Shown: one piece after another, positions 7,050-14,287 of the stretch
Layout of the letters: every line of letters starts with the position of its first letter
How positions within the stretch are numbered: the first letter of the stretch is position 1
Source: Gammaproteobacteria bacterium
Lineage (GTDB): Bacteria > Pseudomonadota > Gammaproteobacteria > CAJXQU01
Reading direction: 5' to 3'
Length of the DNA: 26,800 bases
NCBI GenBank assembly: GCA_026984275.1
Contig: JALSSM010000474.1
Location: 1-26,800 of the forward strand
Program-made: the position numbers and the translations under genes
Notes under the pieces: generated by a model
The model's input: the letters and a program-made list of their open reading frames with translations, nothing else
What the model was told of the DNA's origin: nothing
Databases searched by the model: none

Positions 7050-8747
7050 TTAATGACTTGTCCCTGACGATCGTGTGATTTTATTATAAACGTTGTATTT
7101 ACCGACCGGCTTTTTCATCGGTATTCGTTTTACCTCTTCCAGCGTCTCTGCATCATAAACGATCAGTGCACCATCCTTTTCCCAGATGCTCAGCAAAGCA
7201 TAACGACCATCACGAGTAAACTCGATATGTCCAGAAGTTTTCCCCGGTGCAGGTTTTAATGTCTTAACAATTTCAAGCGTGCCTTTATCGATCACATGCA
7301 TAAGATCTTTATTGGGGCCAACAAAAACATCGACCCAGGCATAACGGGAATTTTCATGGCTGCGCATAAAGAAACCTGGTCCTTTTGTCTCTATTTTTCT
7401 GATCGTTTTCCAGTTTTTTGTATCAATAATGGTGACCGTATTTTCTCTCAGGTTTGGTGTGGCAAGCACAACGGTATCTTTATATTTCCAGGTAATCCCT
7501 GATCCAAGATGAGGCATGCCAGTAAGATCAAGATCAGCGATCTTTTGTTTTACAATCAGATTAAAAACCTGACCATTTTTGGCGTTCCGTGCTGCTCCTA
7601 TAATGTTGTTGTAACTCTGATCAAAGAAGAAATCATCGAGATAATCATCAAGTTCTATATGATCAACTGGAAATGGCCCTTTCTCTGCCAGCCCTTCTGC
7701 CATGTGATAATCATGAACTGCACCATGAAAAATTGTCGGTGGATCATCTGAATAATGGATCTCCCAGACCTCTTTGAAGTCTTTCAATGCTGCGATAAAA
7801 CTCTGACGCGGTGGCGCTGTATAAACGGCACTGACACGTGAACTGTTTCCCAGACCATCTTCCACTGGAATGATTTTGATCAGACTTAAATCCGTCGCAT
7901 TCAGTAATATAAGTGTGTGTGGCAAATAATTACCCACCAATACATAACGATCATCTGCCGATACAGCCAGATTACGCGTATTGATGCCAACACGAACTTC
8001 TGCAACCGTCTGCAATTTATACATATCAAATTTACTGATCCAGCCATCACGTGAAGCAAAATAAACGAAACGTCCATCGGAAGAAAACTTTGGACCTCCA
8101 TGTAGAGCATACCGGGATTTGAAACGGTGAATGGGAGTAAAAGTATCACCATCCAGCACGGTGACATGATGATCGCCCGCTTCTACGACCAGAAAGACAT
8201 TCAGGGGATCAGCCTGATAAACCGGCGTGGCTGTTCTAGCATTTCCTTTTATAAGATCTGGCTTGTATATAGCATGACTCTTTTCGATAGCTTTTTCATT
8301 CCATACTGGAAGTTCTGCCAGCGGTGTGTAGATATAATCAACCAGACTTTCTATCTCTGCTGTTTTTAATTTCTGACCAAAGGCTGGCATTTGTGTTGCC
8401 GGCAGACCATGAGTAATCGAATTGATGGCCTGTTTTTTTCTGACCCTTTTCAGGTTTTCAGGTAGCAGTGCTGGTCCTGATATTCCCAAACGATCTACAC
8501 CATGACAACTTGCACAATGTTGTATAAATAAACTGGATGGATCCTGATCAGCAGCGTGAAGAGAAAAAGATAAAAATAATAAAAAGGATAAGACTGTTTT
8601 TTTAAGGAACCGCTGATTAATTCTGGGTGGGAATTGTAAAGAGGGAAAATTGGCCAGATTGAGGCACGAGTTGCAGCAAATAGTTGTTCTATTTGCAAAA
8701 TTCGTAACGAAAAACTGGCCAATTTTAACCTTTACAAAATTATCCAT
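7050..8747 (-). CDS. nirN: NirN, dihydro-heme d1 dehydrogenase (cytochrome cd1 paralog), start altered by a MITE
   Basis: NirN carries out the last step of heme d1 synthesis, introducing the acrylate double bond of dihydro-heme d1 in the periplasm. The sequence shows a cytochrome c domain (CASCH at residues 78-82) followed by an eight-bladed cd1-type propeller with repeats such as FSSDGRFVYFASRDGWISKF, as in NirS. The signal sequence KKTVLSFLLFLSFSLHAADQ begins only at residue 49. Residues 1-47 are encoded by the MITE at 8606-8765, whose ATG at 8747 has no ribosome site at normal distance. Without the MITE the frame would start at a TTG inside the end of nirJ (giving M-PVKKTVLSF). Thus the gene body looks intact but its present initiation is uncertain and export may be affected. 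Confidence 0.85.
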   Translation of the reverse strand: MDNFVKVKIGQFFVTNFANRTTICCNSCLNLANFPSLQFPPRINQRFLKKTVLSFLLFLSFSLHAADQDPSSLFIQHCASCHGVDRLGISGPALLPENLKRVRKKQAINSITHGLPATQMPAFGQKLKTAEIESLVDYIYTPLAELPVWNEKAIEKSHAIYKPDLIKGNARTATPVYQADPLNVFLVVEAGDHHVTVLDGDTFTPIHRFKSRYALHGGPKFSSDGRFVYFASRDGWISKFDMYKLQTVAEVRVGINTRNLAVSADDRYVLVGNYLPHTLILLNATDLSLIKIIPVEDGLGNSSRVSAVYTAPPRQSFIAALKDFKEVWEIHYSDDPPTIFHGAVHDYHMAEGLAEKGPFPVDHIELDDYLDDFFFDQSYNNIIGAARNAKNGQVFNLIVKQKIADLDLTGMPHLGSGITWKYKDTVVLATPNLRENTVTIIDTKNWKTIRKIETKGPGFFMRSHENSRYAWVDVFVGPNKDLMHVIDKGTLEIVKTLKPAPGKTSGHIEFTRDGRYALLSIWEKDGALIVYDAETLEEVKRIPMKKPVGKYNVYNKITRSSGTSH

Positions 8748-8769
8748 GAATTAATCAGCGGTTCCTTAA
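8602..8769. mobile_element. MITE-like palindromic element with TTAA flanks
   Basis: The element (8606-8765, 160 bp) begins GGAACCGCTGATTAATTC and ends with the exact reverse complement; TTAA is found on both sides (8602-8605, 8766-8769) and looks like a target duplication. A second perfect inverted pair, AAAATTGGCCAG (8646-8657) and CTGGCCAATTTT (8715-8726), and a third, GCAAATAG (8676-8683) and CTATTTGC (8689-8696), share nearly the same centre. The whole element therefore folds as one long imperfect hairpin. It has no transposase, so it would be moved in trans by an IS with matching ends; I do not assign a family. It sits exactly between nirJ and nirN. Confidence 0.8.
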
Positions 8770-9977
8770 CTGGCAAAACGAATTTCTCTGGTTTTAAGAT
8801 CAAGTGGTTCTGGTTGTTCCTGATCATAGTCTTCCAGATTGATATCAAGCTCCTGATCATGTAGATAACAGGCAGGATCTTCCCACCATGGATCACCTGT
8901 TGTCTGGAATGCACGAACTCGTGTGTTGCCACCACAAACATCCTTATAATTACAGATGCCACAACGGCCTCTCAATGGTCGTGGATGAGTTTTGAACCCT
9001 GCCATTAGTGGATCAGCAGTATCTTGCCAGATTTCTGAAAAGGGTCTTTTCAAAACATTTCCAAGATTATAATTCCACCAGAATGTATCCGGATGTACAT
9101 TGCCAAGATTATCGATATTAGCGACATTCACACCCGAAGAATTACCGCCCCATTGAGCCAGTTTTGCTCGCATATGATCATAGCGATCTGGAAATCGTTT
9201 TTTTATCCAGTGTAAAAGATAAACACCATCCGCGTCGTTATTTCCTGTTACGAATTCACGATCACGTCCTTGTTCAACACAAGCCCAGCTGACATCAAAT
9301 AATAAGTCCAAAGCTTCTCTTGTGATCTTGTGAATAGCATCGTGTCCACGATGACGGTTTCCACGGCCACCATAATTGAGATGTGAAAGATAAAATTTAT
9401 CAACATTCTCCTGTTCCATGAGGTCTAGAAGAAAAGGCAATTCATTCGCATTATCCTGAGTGATCGAAAAACGCATACCTACTTTTATACCTGCTTCACT
9501 ACAAAGTTTGAGGCCTTTTAACGAAGCATCAAATGCTCCTTTTTTTTGCCGAAAATCATCGTGGGTTTTACGCATACCATCGATACTGATGCCAAGGTAA
9601 TCATAACCAACTTTAGCAATTTCGTTTATATTAGATTCATTGATCATTGTTCCATTGGTTGAAAGCGCAACATAAAAACCTTTTTTCTTTGCATGATGAG
9701 AGATTTCAAATATATCTGGACGTAACAAGGGTTCACCTCCGGACAGAATCAGAACGGGAACACGAAAATCTTTCAGATCATCTATGACGTCGAAAACCTG
9801 TCGGGTCGAAAGCTCACCCGGAAAATCCACATCGGCTGATATCGAATAACAGTGCTTACAGGCAAGATTACATCGCCTGACCAGATTCCAAATCACCACT
9901 GGACCCGGCGGGTTGCGTTTAGCTCCCAGCGGCGTGGGATCATGTAATTCCTGCATATATTGGGAAATACGAAACAT
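8766..9977 (-). CDS. nirJ: NirJ, radical SAM enzyme of heme d1 biosynthesis
   Basis: NirJ replaces two propionate side chains of didecarboxysiroheme by oxo groups during heme d1 synthesis in the cytoplasm. The 403-residue protein has the radical SAM cluster motif at Cys36, Cys40 and Cys43 (CNLACKHCYS), the SAM-binding LILSGGEPLLR segment, and a C-terminal SPASM-like cysteine region with RGRCGICNYKDVCGG that would bind a second Fe-S cluster. Length matches NirJ. It follows nirH with 2 bases between. Its stop codon TAA lies within the TTAA that borders the MITE, so the insertion leaves the NirJ protein unchanged. Confidence 0.95.
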   Translation of the reverse strand: MFRISQYMQELHDPTPLGAKRNPPGPVVIWNLVRRCNLACKHCYSISADVDFPGELSTRQVFDVIDDLKDFRVPVLILSGGEPLLRPDIFEISHHAKKKGFYVALSTNGTMINESNINEIAKVGYDYLGISIDGMRKTHDDFRQKKGAFDASLKGLKLCSEAGIKVGMRFSITQDNANELPFLLDLMEQENVDKFYLSHLNYGGRGNRHRGHDAIHKITREALDLLFDVSWACVEQGRDREFVTGNNDADGVYLLHWIKKRFPDRYDHMRAKLAQWGGNSSGVNVANIDNLGNVHPDTFWWNYNLGNVLKRPFSEIWQDTADPLMAGFKTHPRPLRGRCGICNYKDVCGGNTRVRAFQTTGDPWWEDPACYLHDQELDINLEDYDQEQPEPLDLKTREIRFAS

Positions 9978-9979
9978 AA

Positions 9980-10492
9980 TCAGGTTTGAACTCCAATACG
10001 AATTCCGGTTTTCTTTAAAATACGGGTGCTAAAAAGAATATCCCGTGCGCGACAGTTTTCACCTAAAAGAGCAGCTATTTTATCTGCTTTTTCAAGAACT
10101 TCTTCATGACTATGTCCATGGATCATGGCAAACAAATTGTACGGCCATTCTGGCAAAAACCGGGGCCTTTCGTAACAATGACTGACAAAACTCATTTTTC
10201 CAACTGCTTGCCCAAATGTCTTGATCAAATCATCAGGAACATCCCAGACTGACATACCGTTGGCGGTATAGCCCAGCTTATAATGGTTGGGTACGGCACC
10301 GATTCTCCTGATCCTGCCGTCCTCACGCATTTTTTTAAGACGTTTTTTTATGAGTTCAGGATCGACATTCAGTTGATCGGCAATTTGTTGATACGGTTCA
10401 GAAACGAGAGGCAATCCTGCCTGTGTCGCAAGAATAATTTCTCGATCAAGAATTGTGTAATCTTCGTTCATCAACACAGCCTGTCTGTTCAT
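9980..10492 (-). CDS. nirH: NirH, siroheme decarboxylase subunit
   Basis: This 170-residue protein is of the NirL/NirH type. Together with the NirD/NirG type it decarboxylates siroheme to 12,18-didecarboxysiroheme. An AsnC/Lrp-like winged-helix fold is indicated by IADQLNVDPELIKKRLKKMR and DGRIRRIGAVPNH, followed by YKLGYTANGMSVWDVPDD and the family block RPRFLPEWPYNLFAMIHG with the active-site-region His. The start chosen is ATG 10492 because GAGG lies 6 bases upstream and the codon is one base after the nirG stop; the open frame continues farther upstream inside nirG, where it is not part of the family. The NirH versus NirL name rests on gene order after nirG. Confidence 0.88.
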   Translation of the reverse strand: MNRQAVLMNEDYTILDREIILATQAGLPLVSEPYQQIADQLNVDPELIKKRLKKMREDGRIRRIGAVPNHYKLGYTANGMSVWDVPDDLIKTFGQAVGKMSFVSHCYERPRFLPEWPYNLFAMIHGHSHEEVLEKADKIAALLGENCRARDILFSTRILKKTGIRIGVQT

Positions 10493-10493
10493 A

Positions 10494-10943
10494 TCAGACC
10501 TCAAAATACAACCCGACAAAAAACTCCTGTAACTTTGGCATATTTCTAACCGACAATCCCGTCTCCTCCTCAATATTCCTGATCGTTTCTTCTAACTCAT
10601 CCTGTGTTTCTGTTGCCAGTACAAACCACATGTTTAACTGATGATCACGCTGGTAATTATGCGCCACCTGTGGACAGGCATTCACCTTCTCAGCAATATC
10701 ATTAAATTCATATTCAGGTACCGCCATTGCACAGAGGCTAACAGAACCTCCCATTTGATCAGCATTAAATAATGGTCCAAAACGCGTTAGATATTTTTCA
10801 TCAAGGAGAAGTTGTATTCTGGAAATCAGTTCCTCCTCAGAGGTATCCAGATGATCAGCAACCACTGCAAAAGGATGATCACAAATTGGAAAGTTCCGTT
10901 GCAACTCATTAATAATTTGTCGGTCAAGATTATCCATGATCAT
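10494..10943 (-). CDS. nirG: NirG, siroheme decarboxylase subunit
   Basis: This is the NirD/NirG-type partner subunit, 149 residues (147 if the second ATG at 10937 is used). It shows an N-terminal winged helix (LQRNFPICDHPFAVVADHLD, then DEKYLTRFGPLFNADQMGG) and the family block HNYQRDHQLNMWFVLAT with the catalytic-site His residues. The C-terminal FVGLYFEV is also typical. The start overlaps the end of nirDL by 14 bases, and nirH starts one base after its stop, so translational coupling along nirDL-nirG-nirH is likely. A NirD name would be equally compatible with the sequence alone; position after a NirD-NirL fusion favours NirG. Confidence 0.88.
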   Translation of the reverse strand: MIMDNLDRQIINELQRNFPICDHPFAVVADHLDTSEEELISRIQLLLDEKYLTRFGPLFNADQMGGSVSLCAMAVPEYEFNDIAEKVNACPQVAHNYQRDHQLNMWFVLATETQDELEETIRNIEEETGLSVRNMPKLQEFFVGLYFEV

Positions 10944-11919
10944 TCACAAAATATTTTGCGCCACATTGTTTAAAACGTTGACTCGAAAAAAGTATTTCAT
11001 GTGAGATTTCTTCTAACTCCAACTTTTTTACAAGTCTTTCAATACAGTCTGTTACATCCTGACGACTTTTACCATGGATCATACTGAACAAATTATATGG
11101 CCAGGATGGAAGGATTCTTGGTCGTTGATAACAAAGTGTGACATCATCCTCCAGACTTAATTTTTTTCCAAGCTCATCGACTCGATCATCAGGTACGTCC
11201 CAGACCAACATGGCATTGGCTCGATAACCCAGCTCATGGTGGCGTACGACAACACCCAGACGACGAATGATTCCAGTTGATTGCAGATCACTGATTTTCT
11301 GGATCACCGTCTGTTCAGTCATCCCTAATGGTTCTCCAATCTCAAAATAAGGTCTTTCTTTTAAGGGTAAGCCAGCTTGAATGGCCGCGATCAATGGCTG
11401 CTCTTTTGCAGGATCAAAAGAATCCCTTCCGGTACTTTCATATCGATTATTTTGATATTTTTTTTCTTTCGAGTTTTTGTCCATTCTGAAACCCAGATCA
11501 ATATGGTATTCCTTTAATAAAGGCAGGTTTAGAACTTCATAACCACTGACTCTCTGAATTTCATCAAGCACATTCTTCAGTTTTCTCTGATCCAATGCAA
11601 CAACAACAAACCATAGATTAAGAAAATGCTCGCGTTCGTAATTATGATTAACCTCAGAATAACCATTAACCAGATCTGCAACTTTTTTAAGATGCTCACC
11701 GGGGACACTCATTGCAGCTAATGTACTGGCTCCAATCAAATTGGGTTTAAACACAGGGCCGACACGACTGACCTTACCGCGATAGTTTAATTCACTCAGC
11801 AAGTTCAAAACTGTTTTAGTATCCGTTTTTAACTCACGTGCAATATGAGTATAGGGCGTCGGAACAAGTGGAAAATGACGTTGATAATCATTCAACAATC
11901 GATGTTCAATATTTTCCAT
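10930..11919 (-). CDS. nirDL: NirDL fusion, siroheme decarboxylase
   Basis: The 329-residue protein joins both siroheme decarboxylase subunit types in one chain. Residues 1 to about 148 are NirD-like (LLNDYQRHFPLVPTPYTHIA, then RVGPVFKPNLIGASTLAAMS and HNYEREHFLNLWFVVVAL). A polar linker with KEKKYQNNRYESTGRD follows, and residues from about 170 are NirL-like (AIQAGLPLKERPYFEIGEPL, IIRRLGVVVRHHELGYRANA and RPRILPSWPYNLFSMIHGKS). The enzyme converts siroheme to didecarboxysiroheme in the cytoplasm. A fused NirDL is known from Paracoccus, while Pseudomonas keeps separate genes; here the fusion coexists with separate nirG and nirH. The gene begins 5 bases after the nirF stop. Confidence 0.92.
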   Translation of the reverse strand: MENIEHRLLNDYQRHFPLVPTPYTHIARELKTDTKTVLNLLSELNYRGKVSRVGPVFKPNLIGASTLAAMSVPGEHLKKVADLVNGYSEVNHNYEREHFLNLWFVVVALDQRKLKNVLDEIQRVSGYEVLNLPLLKEYHIDLGFRMDKNSKEKKYQNNRYESTGRDSFDPAKEQPLIAAIQAGLPLKERPYFEIGEPLGMTEQTVIQKISDLQSTGIIRRLGVVVRHHELGYRANAMLVWDVPDDRVDELGKKLSLEDDVTLCYQRPRILPSWPYNLFSMIHGKSRQDVTDCIERLVKKLELEEISHEILFSSQRFKQCGAKYFVNDHG

Positions 11920-11924
11920 ATTCG

Positions 11925-13097
11925 TTACAAACCAATCTTATGAGCACGATGAGTAAAGAAGATCCCGGATGGTTTTTTTACGGGCAAACTTTTAATTTGT
12001 TCAAACGAATCCGTCGCATAAATTTGCACCTGATCTTCATCTCTGACTGATGTCCAGAGTCGTTCGCCCCGAGGCGTAAATTCCATATGCAGAACAGCCT
12101 TTCCCGGTTTCAGTGTCTTTATGATTTTTTGAGTTTCAGTATCAATGACTTGTAAAGTATCATTATCAGGAAAGGCAAAATTGACCCACATTTGACGACC
12201 ATCAGGGCGTGCCATGACAAAGATGGGCTGACCATGTACAGGAATCGTTGCGATCTGTTTCCATGACTTACGATCAATAACGATCACATCATTGTGACCG
12301 ACTGCTGGCACAAAAGCATAGTCTCCAGCAACCGCCCAACCTTCAAGGTGTGGCATTTTATAAACGGGCAATTTTTTCTCGCCACGACCGTAGTTATCCA
12401 GTATATGCTGAGTACCCTTTTCCGGGTGCCATAGATCCAGTAATGCCATCCCATCTTCACCGAATAGTCCGGCTATATAATATCGACCATCTGGTGTGAT
12501 CAGAGCATCATAGGGTTGATGACCAATGTCTGTGAATTTTGTTATTTCCGGTTCTTCTGGAGAGGTAAGATCGGCGATCCAGATCTCACCAGAATCATAG
12601 AGGCTGAATACAAACCGGTTTTCAGGTGCATCGACCAACCCGACTACTTTTGATTGAATACCATCTGCTCCATTCGCCGGAATATCAGCAACCAGTTCCA
12701 AAGTATCTGAATCAAAGACCCGAACGCCTCCTGGTTCATAATTTGAGACTGCAACCAGACGACCATCCTGTGAAATGGCACCTCCAATGCTATTACCCGC
12801 TTGTAGAATCCGTTTTACAATCTCGCCTTTAAGAATATCCAGCTTTGTTAAGCCGCCATCTCGTCCAAAAACAAAGGCGTATCTTTCATCACGTGAATAA
12901 ACAATCGTTGCGTGAGACAGGTCACCCAGACCTTTGATTTCATATAGTTGAGTTCCTGTTGTATGTTCGATGACCTGAACACTACCTGTTGCCCGTTCAA
13001 TAATTACTCCTAGATCACCAGTGCCTCGTTCTGCATGAGAAGATGTGGTGATAAACAGTAAAAAGAAAAAACTGGTCCAGTGACTACTTTTTTTCAT
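11925..13097 (-). CDS. nirF: NirF, heme d1 biosynthesis propeller protein
   Basis: NirF is a d1-domain-like beta-propeller protein required for heme d1 formation that binds a late intermediate and interacts with NirN/NirS. The 390-residue length matches the family. The sequence shows repeated propeller strands (YAFVFGRDGGLTKLDILKGE, LVAVSNYEPGGVRVFDSDTL, LIDLWHPEKG-like repeats) and GHQPYDALITPDGRYYIAGL. There is no cytochrome c domain. A signal peptide MKKSSHWTSFFFLLFITTSSHA indicates export; no lipobox Cys follows it, so this is a soluble periplasmic form. I chose ATG 13097, not the far upstream ATG at 13193 whose extra residues are antisense-like to nirC. It overlaps the nirC stop by 14 bases. 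Confidence 0.92.
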   Translation of the reverse strand: MKKSSHWTSFFFLLFITTSSHAERGTGDLGVIIERATGSVQVIEHTTGTQLYEIKGLGDLSHATIVYSRDERYAFVFGRDGGLTKLDILKGEIVKRILQAGNSIGGAISQDGRLVAVSNYEPGGVRVFDSDTLELVADIPANGADGIQSKVVGLVDAPENRFVFSLYDSGEIWIADLTSPEEPEITKFTDIGHQPYDALITPDGRYYIAGLFGEDGMALLDLWHPEKGTQHILDNYGRGEKKLPVYKMPHLEGWAVAGDYAFVPAVGHNDVIVIDRKSWKQIATIPVHGQPIFVMARPDGRQMWVNFAFPDNDTLQVIDTETQKIIKTLKPGKAVLHMEFTPRGERLWTSVRDEDQVQIYATDSFEQIKSLPVKKPSGIFFTHRAHKIGL

Positions 13098-13416
13098 GAT
13101 CAACCCCATTTTTAAGCGTGGAAACCAGCCACTGAATATCGGCTTCACTAAGAATATTTTTCCACGGAGGCATCGGCGTTCCCGGTCGACCATTGCTGAT
13201 CGTCAGAAAAATCTCTTCCTCAGATTTATTCGCTAATGCTTCTGAAGTTATTGCTGGCCCCAGGCTTCCTTTCAAAGTCATTCCGTGACAGGAACCGCAA
13301 TCCTGAAGAAGTAGATCTGTCAACTCGGCCTGCCTCTCATTGAAAAGTTCTTCAGCACACGCATGGTTCAATGCAGAAACATTAGAAAGCATAAAAAAAA
13401 TGATTAATCTTTTCAT
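13084..13416 (-). CDS. nirC: NirC, c55x-type monoheme cytochrome
   Basis: A small exported cytochrome of 110 residues with one heme c site, CGSCH at residues 40-44, and a candidate distal Met in GRPGTPMPPWKNILSE. The leader MKRLIIFFMLSNVSALNHACA is a signal peptide. NirC is found in nir clusters between nirS and nirF and serves as an electron carrier for NirS or for heme d1 maturation (family knowledge). Its start is 2 bases after the nirE stop and its end overlaps nirF, so it belongs to one tightly packed operon. Confidence 0.88.
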   Translation of the reverse strand: MKRLIIFFMLSNVSALNHACAEELFNERQAELTDLLLQDCGSCHGMTLKGSLGPAITSEALANKSEEEIFLTISNGRPGTPMPPWKNILSEADIQWLVSTLKNGVDHEKK

Positions 13417-13418
13417 AT

Positions 13419-14213
13419 TCAGGCTGTAGACTGCTGAAGATCCTCTTCCATAACAGGCTGGAACCAGTCAAGTATCTTCGCAAGACTGACCACTTCTCCG
13501 ATCACAACCATTGCTGGAGGGGAAATATCTGCATCACTAATGTCCATCATAAGATTTGATAACTCAGTGATCAGATGGCGCTGTTGTGATGTTGTGCCCT
13601 GTTCAATCACGGCGACCGGTGTTGAGGAAGGACGACCTGCATCAAGTACCGCATTGATAATTGTCTGTAGATTACCCAACCCCATATAAACTGCCAAAGT
13701 ACAATTTTTATCACGCAAGGCACCCTGATCAATTTCCAGTTCAAGATCGGCTCGTCGATGTCCGGTAATAAAATGGACACCATCAGCTAATCCTCTATGT
13801 GTAAGAGGAATACCTGCGTAGGCTGCACAAGCCATTGCAGAAGTGATACCGGGAACGATCTCAAATTTTATTCCGTGCCGAGCAAGAACAATAGCCTCTT
13901 CACCACCTCGTCCGAAAATAAATGGATCGCCACCTTTTAGACGCACGATATATCGATGACCTTTCGTTTCGTTAACCTGAGCCAGATTAACTAATAATTT
14001 GTTTATATCATCTTGAGGAAGTGAGTGCCGCCCCGTTTCTTTTCCGACAAAAATCTTTGCAACACCAGCAGGTATAAGATTAATTATTTCATCTGAGACC
14101 AGGCGATCATAAACAATAACATCCGCATTTTCGATCAGCCTCAATGCTTTTATTGTCAAGAGATCGGGATCACCGGGACCTGCACCAACCAGATAAACAC
14201 AGGAATCATTCAT
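13419..14213 (-). CDS. nirE: NirE, uroporphyrinogen-III C-methyltransferase
   Basis: This SAM-dependent enzyme methylates uroporphyrinogen III at C2 and C7 to precorrin-2, the first committed step of siroheme and heme d1 synthesis. The 264-residue chain has the SUMT fold marks VYLVGAGPGDPDLLTIKALR at the N-terminus, VYDRLVS, GKETGRHSLPQDDIN, RLKGGDPFIFGRGGEE, EIVPGITSAMACAAYAGIP, PLTHRGLADGVHFITGH and AVYMGLGNL. It is a stand-alone domain (no CysG dehydrogenase part), as expected for NirE in a nir cluster, though CobA would be the name elsewhere. AGGA 8 bases upstream supports ATG 14213 over the in-frame GTG at 14231. Confidence 0.93.
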   Translation of the reverse strand: MNDSCVYLVGAGPGDPDLLTIKALRLIENADVIVYDRLVSDEIINLIPAGVAKIFVGKETGRHSLPQDDINKLLVNLAQVNETKGHRYIVRLKGGDPFIFGRGGEEAIVLARHGIKFEIVPGITSAMACAAYAGIPLTHRGLADGVHFITGHRRADLELEIDQGALRDKNCTLAVYMGLGNLQTIINAVLDAGRPSSTPVAVIEQGTTSQQRHLITELSNLMMDISDADISPPAMVVIGEVVSLAKILDWFQPVMEEDLQQSTA

Positions 14214-14239
14214 CAGATTTTCCTTATTCACTTCAGTCC

Positions 14240-14269
14240 AAAAAGAATGGCGGAGCTTCCTGCCCCACC
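14240..14269 (-). terminator. Intercistronic terminator-like hairpin between nirS and nirE
   Basis: On the minus strand GGTGGGGC pairs with GCTCCGCC (two G-U pairs) around the loop AGGAA, followed by ATTC and five U. It lies 19 bases after the nirS stop. As a partial terminator it would make nirS mRNA more abundant than that of the d1 biosynthesis genes downstream. The loop carries GGA, which would also suit a CsrA/RsmA contact. Confidence 0.7.
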
Positions 14270-14287
14270 TTGGGAGGTACGTGCTAG

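Noticed and set aside
13098..13193. Upstream extension of nirF
   Set aside because: It lies inside nirC in another frame; the signal peptide begins at 13097.
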